From Ectocarpus siliculosus (taxonomy: Eukaryota > Sar > Phaeophyceae > Ectocarpales > Ectocarpaceae): a stretch of 64,000 bases of DNA. The first letter of the stretch is position 1. Each line of letters starts with the position of its first letter. The notes below the pieces were generated by a model. It was not told the DNA's origin and made no database searches. It saw only the letters and a list, made by a program, of their open reading frames with translations. Where the stretch lies: assembly GCA_000310025.1 (NCBI GenBank), contig FN649749.1:3475769-3539768 (forward strand), given 5' to 3'. Made by a program: the position numbers and the translations under genes. Positions 26,730-39,135 of the stretch are shown here, in pieces.

Positions 26730-29700
26730 TCATGTTTCTGAGCGGGGGGGGATGCTACCAACTTCCGGTTCTGGGAGCGAGCACTCAGAACCGCCTGCGC
26801 GCGAGGTAACAACGCCGAAGTCCTTTACGCCACGGACTCTTCCAGACCACGGCGATCCATTCTCCTCCATCTTGACCGCACACCACATCCACACCATCTC
26901 CGCCACGGCGGCGCCAAATAACACCAAATTCGTCACCACAAGGATTCCTGCAAACAGTCTCTGGCTACCTTCACGCTCGTCCGAGACATCAACTTTGAGC
27001 AAGAGCGCAACGAACATGGTCACGAAAATTAAGATGTGTCCGCAGCGTGAGACCCAGCAATCCCAAGCAGAAGCGAACGGAGCAAGCACCTCGGATATGA
27101 CCAAGAACGCGAAGGTCATCAGCAGAGATATAGCAATCTGAGCCGCGCTATTGGGATAAATGAAGACCACCACCCCAGTAAGCAGCATCCGCCGGCCACA
27201 CTCAACCACCTCGTTGTAGTACCGCTTGGGCGTGTACGGTTCCCAAAGAGCGGAGATGGTTTTGGCTTGTGGATGCGCCTGTCTACAAGACCCATCTTTG
27301 AGTGCCTCGCGGGTATTATAGAGGAGGATGCCATAAAATAGAGGGATGCCTACGGGATACAATAGGACCATGAAAACGGCGAAGATCTGCAGAGCTCGGT
27401 GCTTGGTGGAGCTGCACTGGATGCTGTAGTCCGCACGAAGATAGGAATTGCTGTCCGCGAGTGGGTCGCACACGAACATCCGAAATACGGTCGACGACAC
27501 CGATGAATACACAAGAAAGGTCACCAGGAGCACGGCCGAAACGTGCTTGCGGAAGACTCTGGCGATGGCTTCATCCGAACCACGATTCCGATACGAGGCC
27601 GCCGCGTAGGTCGCGCCTAGGACACCCACGACGATGATGGGCCCGATAGTGGCCGTCAGCAGATGATCGTGGAAGTCGAAGTCGACGACGCACCCAGCTG
27701 AAATCACCCACCCAATGTCGAAGTTGAGGACGTCAATGACATCCAAAAACCGCTGGTAGATATGAGGGTAGGTGACGTTCGCCACGTCCGAGAACTGTTT
27801 TGAGACAACAACCACGGCGCAACCAAAAACAAGCATTCGGGTGGAGAAGTGAGGAGTTACAGGTGCGAAAACGCCGCCAGAATTGTCGACAAGCTCGGGG
27901 TGGTATCAAGCTCGAACAGGGTGGGCCTTTTCGAAAGACACCTTTCATCAAGAACCAAATGGTTGTTGTGCTCGAGAACAAGCCGGGGCGGCCGTTTTCT
28001 TTGTCCGTGGAGGTGCGAAGAGGCGATCGTTCAGCTGATCGAAAAACCCTTTATGACCCGAACCCCGACTATCAGCAGCCTCAGTTCGCAGGGTGAATAC
28101 AAAGGTTTAAGCCACCGACGGTAAATATCGCGTTTTTTTTTTTCTTCATACACCTGCACACCACCGCGAGTGGCGAATAGCACCCACTTTCTTCGCAAAA
28201 CCTTACCTGGGTCAAAATCTGCCAGACAACGACGACGATCTTGAGCGACCGGAAAGACACCTTGTCCTTCACCAGGACGATCAAGCCCCCGCCTCCGCCC
28301 CCCTCCCGCTCGTTCGACACCAAGTAAGCCACCAACGCGGCGCCCCCCACTGCCAAAGCCGAAACGAAAATTACACCGACGGCGACGCCCTCGCCAGAGG
28401 AGCACTTGGTGCACTCAAAAGCCATAGTTCGACCGTAGTTTTCCGTGCAGATCGCGCAGTCTGTGTTCAACGCGAAAGAAGAGAGCATCGCCAGCAGGAG
28501 AGGGGGCGGGGCGTGTTCGTCACAGAGATGACCTTTTGGCTATCTCGTCATGGATACATACATCGCCATTGCATGAGAATAAAAAACTAGGCTATTCTTT
28601 GAAAAAACAATTCCTGGTAACGAAACACATCAATTATTGCCGGCCTACAGGCATCAAAAGAACAAGTCACAAAATTAGCGCGTGACCGTTTGACCGAGGG
28701 GTCACCACATTTGGGGCTAGAAGGTGTGGTCCGGAGTATCCCGTTTCTCGACGTTCCCTTCGATCAAGATCCCAGAATGTCCACCCAACTCCGTAATGGC
28801 ATGGTTCTTACGTATGTCTTAGGGCCATAAACAAAACGCTTCAAGTATGGTCTTACACGGGCCGTAATACCCTTCCCGGCAGTAGCCAGCCTCCCCCGTG
28901 ATGCCCCCAAGGCAGGCGTCGGCATTGTAGCAAGCAAGGACTGTAGTGGTGGTTGTGGTCGCCCGCCAATACCCGGGGTCGATGCGAATATCCTCTATCG
29001 AAGTGTTGGCGCCATCGCTTCGGGTGTTCTCGAGCGTCTCCGTGCATGTTGGGACCAGGTTCTCAACCCCCATGGTGATCCCGTCGTCGGCTGCCGGACA
29101 GCCATCACAGACGGCTTCATAGCGCCCGCCCTGAAAAAAGGGGATTTGACGCGAATGCCGGTTCGCAAGCAGTGGTTGGTGTTATCGCACCAGTATCAAG
29201 TATTCTGTGGAAGACGTGCCATTCTTGACAAAATTGACCAAGTAACCACGACATAATACACGTCTGCGAACATCACCTTAGATGACGGATACCAGTACTG
29301 CCCAAGCCGAAACGCGGACGCTTTAGGATACACCACGAATCGTTCAGAGAGGGGAGGATGATGGCGTACAACGCACAGAAAGAGGAAGACAATGAGGAAA
29401 TCACTTGTTCGATACCAAAGACTGGGCAGATCACCGTGGTCCGTGGTTGCGTGCTTCCTTCGATCGGTACTCTTGTGTGACCAGATGGAAATGAACCGTC
29501 CTGTCACCTACCTCTGACTCGTAATAGTCAACGAAGGATCCCGGAGGGCACTCTATGTAGTTCCTCCTGAAGACCGAATTCCAAACGTCCAGGTCGCCGA
29601 CGTTCGATACAGCCGGTCCTCCGTCCACGGTACCGGCTGCGTTGCCGTCGAACGTGCAATATTTTATCGATACATCGTTGCCGGCAAGCCGTAGCGCCCC

Positions 29701-32084
29701 TCCTATGACGGCCTTATTGCTGATGAAGTCGGAGCTCTCGATGCTGTCGTCCCCGGAAGAAGAGTCAATAGCCCCGCCTGACAGGTCCGCAAAGTTGTCC
29801 GCAAAGTAACACCCGGCAAACGTGGTGGGATACCCATCTCCAAAAACAGCGTCGACTCCGCTGGCTGTGACGTAAACCGCTCCGCCGGTGTGAGCTGTGT
29901 TGCCTGTGAACGTCAAGCCGACAAGGGTCGGTCCCACCGCAGTGTTGGAAATGTACAAGGCCCCGCCTCTGGATTGAGCAGAGTTACCCGTGAACACCAC
30001 GTCTTCGAGCGCCAAGCTCACGGCGCCGGAGGTCTTAATCGCGCCACCGCTGCCTTCACAGGTGTTGTCGACAAAGGCCGTGCTTCCGTTCACCACGAGC
30101 GAGGCAAGTGATCCGCCCACCTCGGGCTCCAGTGCTGTTCCAATAGCGCCTCCTATCGAAGTGCGAAGCCGAAATCGGTAAAAAGGTATTGAACAGCTCT
30201 ACGAACGTATTAGGAAAGTTGCGAGCTCTGCTCCCACGCCGTTTTGAGTCTGGTGTGAGCGATACCTGATTGGGCTCAATGCAGTTCCCAATATCTTTCT
30301 AACGGCATTCTATCGGTAGGCTTCGGCATTCTCTCCGAGGATAAGCACGTCCCGTATACCAACGGACTTGCGGAACAAGGCAATAGTCTAGACCATCACG
30401 GTTTTTCGCATTAATGGGCGGATGGCACATGTCTTTCCTTTCCAAGAGCAATCAAGTGCAGGCATCACTGCTCTCAGTAGTATGTCGTTCTTCTGACCTC
30501 GAAACACCCCAGTTCCTCGCTACTGTACTCCCACGAGAACTTACCGTTGACAGTGGCCATGTTTCCTGCGAATGTCGTTTCTCCGCTCCAGGTCACCGTG
30601 GCGCCGGTGTCGATAAATAAGGCCCCGCCATCGTCGATTGCGGAATTTCCGTCAAACAAAGTTTGGCCAGACCAAGAAACATTGCCGTCTGTGACGTACA
30701 AGGCTCCCCCATTGGTGCTGGCGGTATTGTTGTGGAAGATTGTTGGCCCGCTCCACTCGAGGGCGGCGCCATATCCGACACGAACTGCCCCCCCGGTATG
30801 ACTGGCCGTGTTGTTCACGAATTGTGTGCGGCCGCTGAACGACACAGACCCCGCACTGCTTATGGATATGACCGACCGAACACTGCTTGAAGTGCCGCCA
30901 TGGTTGTTTTCGAAGCTGGTCACGCCGCTCCATGAAACGTGAGAGTTCCTAACGTCTATGCACCCGCTTTCGGTGTTGTTCGTGAACAGCGTCTCTCCGC
31001 TCCAAGACAAGTTCGAGTCTTGGACCAACACCGCCGTGCCCTGGTAGCCGTCCGCGAAGGTGGTTTTCCCATCCCAAGAAACGTTCGAACCGCCCAAGAT
31101 GTCCAATGTGTGCGCTCTGTACTGTGTCACGGCTGAGGCGAGCACGCCATTGGCTATGAATGTGGTGTCTCCGCTCCAATACAGCGTGGATGCGCCTCGA
31201 ATAAGCACAGCAGCTGCTTGGTTTTCAAGAAAGCTGAACGCTTCCCACGACACGCTTGACCCGCCGTCGATGAAGAGGCTGCCACCGTTGAGAGCAGTGC
31301 TATGCGATATCTCGTTCGCCCCGATGCAAGACACAATCGACTCAGCATCGACGTAAGCCGTTCCTCCAATCAAGGCTGTGTTGTTGGAAAGCCTCGTGCC
31401 GTTGAGAGTAAGCCTGGAACCTCCTACGAAGATCCCCCCACCAAAATCGGCGGCGCCATTTTCCACGGCTAAACCGTCAAGATGCAGCGACGCATTCACG
31501 ACGACAAACGGTCTGGTGTGTCCGCCTCCGTCAACTACGGCATCTTCTCCCGCTCCACTTACCGTGAGAGACGTGCCATCCACCACCCAGAGCGTAGTGT
31601 TGACAAAGACGTGCCCCCTCCAGTCCACATCGAAATTCCCCCCGGAGCAATTGCTGACCGCATTCGCTAGAGCGGATGCCCCCGCCGTGTCCTCCACGAC
31701 CCATTGGCTCTGCCCTTCCGATGGGCAGCGAGGAGGAACCGATGGCATGCTGCCGCAGCCGTAGACAGGTAGGCGGTCGAAATCAGGAGCACTAGGATCG
31801 ATGCAGTTGAACAGGTTGTCTCCGCACGGGTGGACATCGTAGCCGGAGTCATCTGTTGTGCTGTCCACAAGCGACCGATCGCAGGTGCAGCTGCAACAAT
31901 CGCCGCCATCGTATCTGCAAAGGGGCTCATTTAAGTAGTCATCACAGAGTCCGTCACCTCGATCCAAATTTGAATCATTCTCGCACACCAGCTCGTAGTC
32001 AGCATCGGTTTGCGCGTGGTTTGCCGAGATCGTCATGAGCAACATCGTACACCAGAACAGCCTTTGCAAGACAGTTTCTGCCAT
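26730..32084 (-). CDS. Surface protein: LNR domain, beta-helix (Pmp-like) repeats, Cys-rich module, multi-pass membrane region
   Basis: Exons on the minus strand are 32084-30545, 30152-29512, 29130-28857, 28460-28207 and 27794-26730, all phase-consistent (1,257 residues). The chosen start opens a signal peptide (MAETVLQRLFWCTMLLMTIS); an upstream in-frame ATG at 32258 would bury it. Next is a Lin-12/Notch repeat (GDGLCDDYLNEPLCRYDGG, then DCC). About 700 residues of beta-helix repeats follow, with motifs such as FDGNSAIDDGGALFI, FTGNTAHTGGAVYVT and a recurring V-S-W-S-G-x-T-x-F, the GGA and FxxN signature of chlamydial Pmp-type repeats. A Cys-rich module (CDGCPAADD, CREGYYGP, CAICTENYG) precedes about nine hydrophobic spans, ending in a short hydrophilic tail. 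The protein is probably a plasma-membrane protein exposing an adhesive or ligand-binding ectodomain. This architecture is known from stramenopiles; the ligand is unknown. Confidence 0.92.
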
Positions 32085-32535
32085 CTTGTGTCGCGCCACC
32101 AGACGATGAAGGAGACGAAGCCGCGCGCCTCTGCATGTGGTAGTTGGGGAGGGGGGAGAAAAAAGAACACGTCGTGCAGATGGATCAGATTTAGGAGACG
32201 CTAACAAAGTTGTGAAGTGCTTTTGAAAAAGACTAAAAGGTACCCACAAACCACTCATACAGCGTACACACCAGACAGTAGAGAGCCGTTGGGCACCAAG
32301 AAAACGATACTAGTTGCCACCGAGGAATCAATCACAGTTTTCTGCAGCTCAGAACGCCAACTGGTGCCCAGAGGCAAGGAAACAATTAGTCATCAATAGG
32401 TCCGGCTAACTTGTTTGTTTTCGGGGAAGCCCTGGATTGGGAACGTTGCTGAATGAACTGGTCGCCGGAGGTCGGAAACCATGCAGACTATATGTGGAAA
32501 TATACAAGCAGACACACACAGACAGACTCCACGCA

Positions 32536-32590
32536 TGCCGCCCCTTCATGGGGTCCCAGTTCATGGCTTTCAGAAGTGTTTCGTGAAAGA
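32536..32590 (+). repeat. Dispersed repeat, copy 1 of 2
   Basis: It reads gccgccccttcatggggtcc, then cagttcatgg, then agaagtgtttcgtg. A similar segment is at 40974-41026 (gccgccccctcacggggtcc, then cagttagtga, then agaggtgttttgtg). The element type is unknown. Confidence 0.6.
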
Positions 32591-33652
32591 CACAGACACC
32601 AGACACATTACTGTAGATCGTTTTGTTTTTCGACTCCAGGCGATTTTCGAATCGCGGTAATCCGGGTCCTTCCCCGTGTCATCCTATCTAGTTGTCACGA
32701 GTGGGCCCGGATGGTTGTCACGAGTGGGCCCGCCCTCAGGCTGAAGCGAGGCTGGCGACGACCTGCTTTGCGTGTTCTTGGCAAACTGTGAGCTCTCGGG
32801 CATACATTGACCAAACACAGAGTACTGGCCGCTGCTAATTTTATTAAATGGTTGTTGGAAACGCAACGTTTCACCGGCAGCAGCTTTGTCAATACTTGCA
32901 CGGCCGTCGGTATTTGTTCCCCCAACAAACAACGTTTGGACTAGTGTTTCGAGTATTATTCACGACCAAGATTTTTGTCGCACCGCTGTTATGGGGGCAC
33001 ACAGGTTGATATCGAGAGGAGGTTGCAGAGAGCTCCGAGCAACCGTAGTCACTACCTCCACGCTTTTGGCGACTGGAATAGGGACGAATCTCGCCGGGAG
33101 TGCAATAACACGGTTGTGAAGCCTGGAAAGAGGCCAAAAGACTGTTTGCGTAAGTTGAAGAGCGAAAAACCGCCCTTCGAGAGAACAGGAGGACAAAACA
33201 CAGCCCCGTTCTCTCTCCCCACTGCTGTAGACCGCGCACAAACAAAACACCATCGAGAAGCGAGGGAGTGGTGCATGGTTTTCATTCGGTGAGAAAGTGG
33301 GTTGGCCGTTAGTTCATCCGATCAAAACGGGCCGTAAAGGTGTTGGTGTGGTAAATATTCAGCTTTGCAAAATACGCGTCTGTCTTCCCATTTTTCATAC
33401 CACTTGATAATGGACAAATGTTTATTCTGCCGCAAATGCACGCACAGATGCCCTGCTGAATGGATGAATCTATGTACCTCCCTAACGAAAGAGACCTGTG
33501 TATGGGGGTCACGCTCTTGGTTTCACGTCCGTCCTTTGTTTAGAAAGCGAGAAATTGGCTTACGACGTGCTGGAGGGAAACGCACGTACGTGTCCTCCTG
33601 ACAACGCCACCACGCCCACAAACTTTTTTTTCCAATCCCGGCGAGCTACCGT

Positions 33653-34897
33653 ATGCAACGATGACAGAGAGGGACCAGTAGAACATAGATGGAAGTGGGG
33701 GGTCGAGGAGCTTGCAGCAGTGGACCAGTACACATACCTCGGAGTAGAGATCGCAAAAGACTGCTCGCGGAATGCACACATGTCGAAGGTAGCGGAAAAC
33801 GGCAAAGCACGAGCAGGGAAGCTGCACCCAATACTCGCAAACCGGCGCCTCGACACACGCATCAAATTGACGGTTTTGAAGAGCGAAATCGTACCACCGC
33901 TAGAGTACGCCGGAAAAGTATGGGAAGGAAATAAGAAGGTAGTCAAAGAGCTCGAGGCGACGCAGATGAAAGCAGCGACAGTCATCCTAGGATGCTCAAA
34001 GCGCACAAGTAATACAGCCGTCAGCGCAGAACTGGGGATTCAATCTCTACGATCGGGACGAGACGCAAGGAAGCTGACATAGCAGTATCGCATGTGCGGC
34101 ATGGGAGGGGAGAGGTTGCCGAGAATAACCTGGGGGGCGAAGGGGGAAAACAAGAAGAGGGGTAGACAACCCACGGAGTGCCACGGAGTGGGTCAAGATT
34201 GATTGTAGGTCACGTATGGAAAGGGTTCGAAATTGAGGAAGACGATACGCTGGATACGGAGGGTCTACAATAGGAGGGTTCAAGGAGAAAATATCTGTTG
34301 CTTTTGCCGAGAGAGAAGAACTGAATCTAAGAAAAGAAACCAAGGATAAGGCGGGCATACAAGTGTACGGAATGTTGAAAGAAGGAATAGGGTTCAAGGA
34401 GTACCTACATGGACCAATGGATGCAGGGACAAAGCTGAACGTCAAATTCAGGACCGGGGACATCGGCCTTCGAGAACGTAGCCGAAGACTTCGGAAGGTA
34501 GACGATGAAGACGCCAAGATCAAATGTGATTTGCGGCTCCGAGTGCGAAGACCGTGTTCATGCAGTCGCAGAATGTCGGCTGTACAAGAAGGAGAGGGAA
34601 GTTTACATGACTGAGCCTGGAAAAGTAGAAGAAAAGTACAGGGAGATGTTTGAGGCATGGGATAGCCACGAGAAGACATTCGCTGTACTGGGGCATAGGA
34701 AGTGGGTTGAAAAGGCGGGAAGTGATATCGAAAGGATAGATAGACTAGGACAGACATTCTTGAGCCACCTTCGGCAAAGTAGGAAGGAACGATTGGCCAT
34801 CGGTGATCGGTCCTGCGGGAACAATGCTCCGTCCTCTCGAGGACGCGTGGTCAATGATCTAGCCGCTAAGGCATGCAAAACATAAGAGTACGCCCCC
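33653..34897 (+). mobile_element. 5'-truncated non-LTR retrotransposon (LINE) with 16-bp target site duplication
   Basis: The first part encodes the C-terminal end of a LINE reverse transcriptase region: YLGVEIAKDCSRNAHMSK, then LKSEIVPPLEYAGKVWEGNK, KVVKELEATQMKAATVILGC and RSGRDARK. A later part encodes a CCHC-like zinc knuckle (C, CEDRVHAVAEC) and a tail ending NDLAAKACKT followed by TAA. Several frameshifts and at least one stop split the frame, so it is dead. The direct repeat cccggcgagctaccgt lies at 33637-33652 and at 34898-34913, exactly bracketing the insert; this is the target duplication. The 3' end is C-rich rather than poly-A. The endonuclease and most of the RT are missing, as expected for 5' truncation. 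The clade was not determined. Confidence 0.9.
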
Positions 34898-36505
34898 CCC
34901 GGCGAGCTACCGTGTCTCTCTTGCCCCTAGGCTTGCAAGACAACCACTCTAGCGTTGCTCGGAGCTCGTGCTGGACAATGTACTTTCAGAATTCAGGTCG
35001 CATTGGGTGTTTTTTGCCTGTTGCGGCATTGCGGCAACGTACCTCGCCCCCCGACAACGTTGCGTATTGTAGCGTTGTTAGCGTATGTATGCAGATCTCA
35101 ATTCAAAAGTCGTGAAGGTCCTTCCTGTGATGAAATCATGCATCTGTATGTATGTACCAGCCAAACGAACGCAACAGAAGATAACTGGTCAAGTCGCGCT
35201 TTCAACGCTCACTATAGAGCAGTGCGACTACGTGAGTGTGTAGGATGTACATTTAGTGCTTTGCAATAAAGAGGGTATTTGGAAAGCAGTGTAGTGGGTC
35301 TCCCACACTTGCACTTTCTACAGTTTTGGGAAACCGCCCGTGGGCAGCCAATTATTTAGTGCCCTTCAACCGGAATCAGTGTACTCCTAAAAAATACCAT
35401 ACTCAGTAAATTATCTGCTCTATTTAGTCTTGTAGTCTAACGGGCATGAGACTATTACCGGAAATACCGGGAGGCTATAATAAAAGCCAACCATAACCCC
35501 AAGCCACGTTAGGTTGGCGCTGGGTGGCTAAGTTCTAGGTTATTGTGCCAATGGCTACGTGCCAGGTTGATATATCCGTGGCGAGTTGTAGGTTGAAATG
35601 CCCACGGTAGCCACTTCGTGGGGAGTTCAGGGACCGGCCTTGGTGACCCATGGGTGTCCCATGCTGAGGGGTTTAGCAAACTGTCAGTATTGCAGTGATG
35701 GAGATTTGAGCGTGCATTGTGTGTTCTTCGGTGCCATGCAGCAAGTTCTACATACTATAGTGAGTGATGAAAGAAAACCCAAAACGGCACACAGAGTCTC
35801 GTTGTCGATGCAATCGCTGCCTCAAGTAAGTGGTGTGGAGGATGTCAGGGCCATCGAGCGGGTGACAATGACCCGCCTGAAACGGATCCAAGTAAATGCA
35901 GACATATCAGAAGAGAAATAAATGATGAGAAGAAGATTATCCCTCCCCACCACCAGGACAGCAACGCGCGCAACACTCACCCGTTTCGAGGACGAGCTGT
36001 CTCTACTCTCGGCTGATCCGGGCGGTGCTCACCTTGGCGCCTCCTCCTTCTCCTGCCTTGCCGTGTGCAGCGTGTGTGGGTGGTCGCCACGCAGGAGGTT
36101 GTGCGGTATGCTGGCAAGAGCTTATAGCGCCGTAAATCCGTTTCTTTTCGGCGCAAGAGTAAAGTTCCTCCTGGGCCCCGCTGCTGTTTGTCTGTTTGTT
36201 GCTCAGACACTGGGCACACCGCTGCCAGGAGGTCCAGCTGTTCGCTTCATCCACTGGTGCTGCTTTTGTAGGCCTATGATCCAGCCCCTCACCCCGTATG
36301 ACAAGTCTGTTCTACAGCAGTAGGTTGAAGGGCATCGGTTGTCCCACGTCCTCACCTCCTGCGACCTAGGTGACGAGACTGTCAGGCGGCCCAACCAAGA
36401 CTGGCCCAAGAGCTCAGTTCATCGGGTGATCTTGTGATCTTGTCTTGAATGCGTAAATATTACAGGTCAGTGAAAGTTCTTCCAATACATGAGCTCCGTG
36501 GCTGT

Positions 36506-36585
36506 GGGGCCTGATGCTTGTCGGTCCCTCCCTCCCTCGTCGCCGGGGCCTGATGCTTGTCGGTCCCTCCCTCCCTCGTCGCCGG
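36506..36585. repeat. 39-bp tandem duplication
   Basis: The unit starting ggggcctgatgcttgtcggt begins at 36506 and 36545 and is repeated essentially without change. Confidence 0.9.
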
Positions 36586-37071
36586 CACCACTGACTCTAC
36601 CGCATCCTCGACGTGTCTACAGGAGGTCACATCACCACAGGCCAGCGGGGTGATTCGTTTTTCGAAATCCGCGGGGCGAGCCGTGTTTGCCACGACCTGT
36701 CCGATGTCGTTGAAGGCGAGTGAGACACACGAGAATAGGTAGAGTAGTGTTTCTCTGTCATATACCACAGCAGCATTGATAGCGGCTGCTGTTTTTTACG
36801 GTTGCATGGAGTCCGAAACCAAAACGCGCGCATCAACAGGACCACCATGTCCATCCGCAGCACAACAATTCGCAAGAGGCCGTCAGCTTGCAGTGGCTCT
36901 TCCGCCGCATTTCGGCCCCAGACAGAGTTGAGACTTTTTTTGGTGGTGGTGGTCATCAGCAGCGAAGAGGCTAGTCTGCGGCTCGCTGCGGCCGTCCATG
37001 GCCGTATGTTATGCATGTGTCGTTTAGACCTACATAGATATGGTACGCAGATTCACCATCCGTGAATGAAG

Positions 37072-37105
37072 CCAGCTGTCAAAGTAGCTCGACAGCTGGT
37101 TTTTT
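37072..37105 (+). terminator. Perfect 9-bp hairpin followed by T6
   Basis: The stem is ccagctgtc and gacagctgg with a 10-nt loop (aaagtagctc), followed at once by six T. In bacteria this would be an intrinsic terminator. In a nuclear genome it could be the 3' end of an RNA polymerase III transcript, since T4 or longer ends Pol III transcription, or chance. No A/B box or snRNA sequence was recognised upstream. Confidence 0.35.
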
Positions 37106-37643
37106 GAACGCGTCACGTACGTACACAGCATCCCTCGGAGCTGCGTGAGCGCTGTAACGCATCAACCAGCGCAGCTTTCTCCTACTCACGATCATGCCCA
37201 TGGCCGTGGCTGATTGTGGAATGGCTCAAGCCATGTAAATGTGGCCCTAGCACACTCTTTGAGTGAACTTGAAGTTCACAGCTATGGCAGAACACGACCT
37301 ACAGAGTACAAGTGCTTCGTGTACAGCAGTAGCTTGCAAGAAGAAGTGGCTCGTATTCAAAGTTCCAGACGTCCAGACGTCCAGACGGTGAACCCGCAGA
37401 GTGGTACATGTCACCAGGGTTTGCATCTGTGAGTGCTTGTGCATCGGTGGGGAAATTTGCGGGAGTAGAAATTGCGATGTCTCACACCTATTTTCGTGAC
37501 GCAACTGTTTGCGTTGTCACTTCTTTGTTGTCCCCTTGTTGTACGAAAGGACGAACCCAAAATACGACAACGTTGACAGTAAAGTGATATAGTAGGATGC
37601 AGTTACGGTTCCCGATATAATCTCCCGCAAAACAATGTAGATA

Positions 37644-39135
37644 CAGTAGGTGTCCCGATATAGTGCCGGTATGTGTCCAGGCGATTTGACCGGCACTATA
37701 TCGGGCACCGGCACTATTCAAAATTGTGCCTCAAAAGTGCCAAACCGGCATTATTCAGGGTCTGAAAATCCCTCTATAGTGCCGGCTTGGCACTTTTCAG
37801 GACTGGTCGACTTCAGAGTGCAGCGCTTACGCTTTGCGGGGCTGACAGAGTACCAAACGAACGGTATTTGGATCAATCGTGGGGTGGGCGACGTGGGCGA
37901 GCTTCATTAAGTTTTGTGAGGCTCTTGGACTGTCGAAAACACGGCAGCATTGGTCAAATTAAAATTAACTTGATTGACCAGATAAATTTGCTGCACAGCA
38001 GTTGTTCTCTTCCCACCTCAGCGCAAGCACTCGCTAGTGAAACGTTGCTCCTGCCTTTCAACCGTAGACCGTGCTGCCCGATAAAAGTTCACCTCGCTAT
38101 CAAATTATTATTATGTGTTGTCGGAAGAAGGTCGGTCGTAGCACTATTATTCAGGCAACCTCGACAGCGAAAGAAAGACGCTCATGCACGCACCCGATGT
38201 ACATTTGGAGGTAAAAAACATGGATGGATGTAGTGCTCCTTACATGAGCACACAAAAATCAGATGCAACCTAAAAAACTGGTGAAGAAGATAACGAACTC
38301 CCCTGTTCCTTCGATAAAAAGCTAGAGAGAAGACCAAGCCTTCAGAAGCAAGAAAAACGACTGGCCGACCAAAAGACGCCAGTCTCAGTGCGGTCAATAA
38401 CAGAAAATATTTGTTTCTCAAGGCCGTGAGAGGGCGTTATGGAGGAGGCTGAGCTATTCTCTGGACAAAGACAGAAATGGTAGCAACAGAGAGAGGAGAA
38501 CTACGTGACTGCCAAGGCTTACTACTTTGAACACGCGTTCGTCTCGGAATGTTTTCATCCTTCCTTAGAAATTATTTTTTACCACTCTTCACAAATATTT
38601 TCCCACTATTTTCGGACTTTCATCTCTAAATTCTGCGCCCCTGCGGCGTTTGTTGTGAGGAAGGTCATCTCGCTCGAAACTCTTGTTGTCCCCCTCAACG
38701 CCAATTTTCCTCCTGCATCATCACGGCTATCCTTGGCTATATTTTCCATATCCTTCGTCACTACCACCATCTTCCTTTTCGCTCGCCTCACTACTACTGA
38801 AATCCCAGCCTAATGGTGGAACCTGGTCGATCGGTATACCGTGACATTTGAAGACGTCACGCGTACCGAGAGAAACCGAGCTATACTTGTAGGTCGAAGG
38901 GAAACCGTCTCCGAATCATGTTGGCGTGGAAGGCTTGAGGCGAAAAAAGGCTGTGTGGGGGGTCTGAACCGGCACTATTGATGGGTTCGATAGTGCCTGA
39001 ACCGGCACTATAGCGGGCAGCCTTGAATAGTGCCAAACCGGCACTATTCAGGCCTGTGTCTGTGTCGAGAAATTTTACCGGCACTGAACCGGACGTTGGC
39101 ACTATTCATCCGGCACCATATCGGGACACCTACTG
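37644..39135. mobile_element. Non-autonomous TIR DNA transposon, 1.49 kb, TA duplication
   Basis: The left end CAGTAGGTGTCCCGATATAG is mirrored by a right end reading ATATCGGGACACCTACTG, with TA on both sides. Both subterminal regions are packed with copies of CCGGCACTAT or its complement: about five on the left within 150 bp and about six on the right. Such arrays are probable transposase binding sites. The interior shows no recognisable transposase. The termini match the 342-bp MITE at 12611. Confidence 0.88.

Noticed and set aside
35922-36323. 133-codon plus-strand frame
   Set aside because: No domain, no hydrophobic or charge pattern typical of a protein, and no splice partners; treated as chance.
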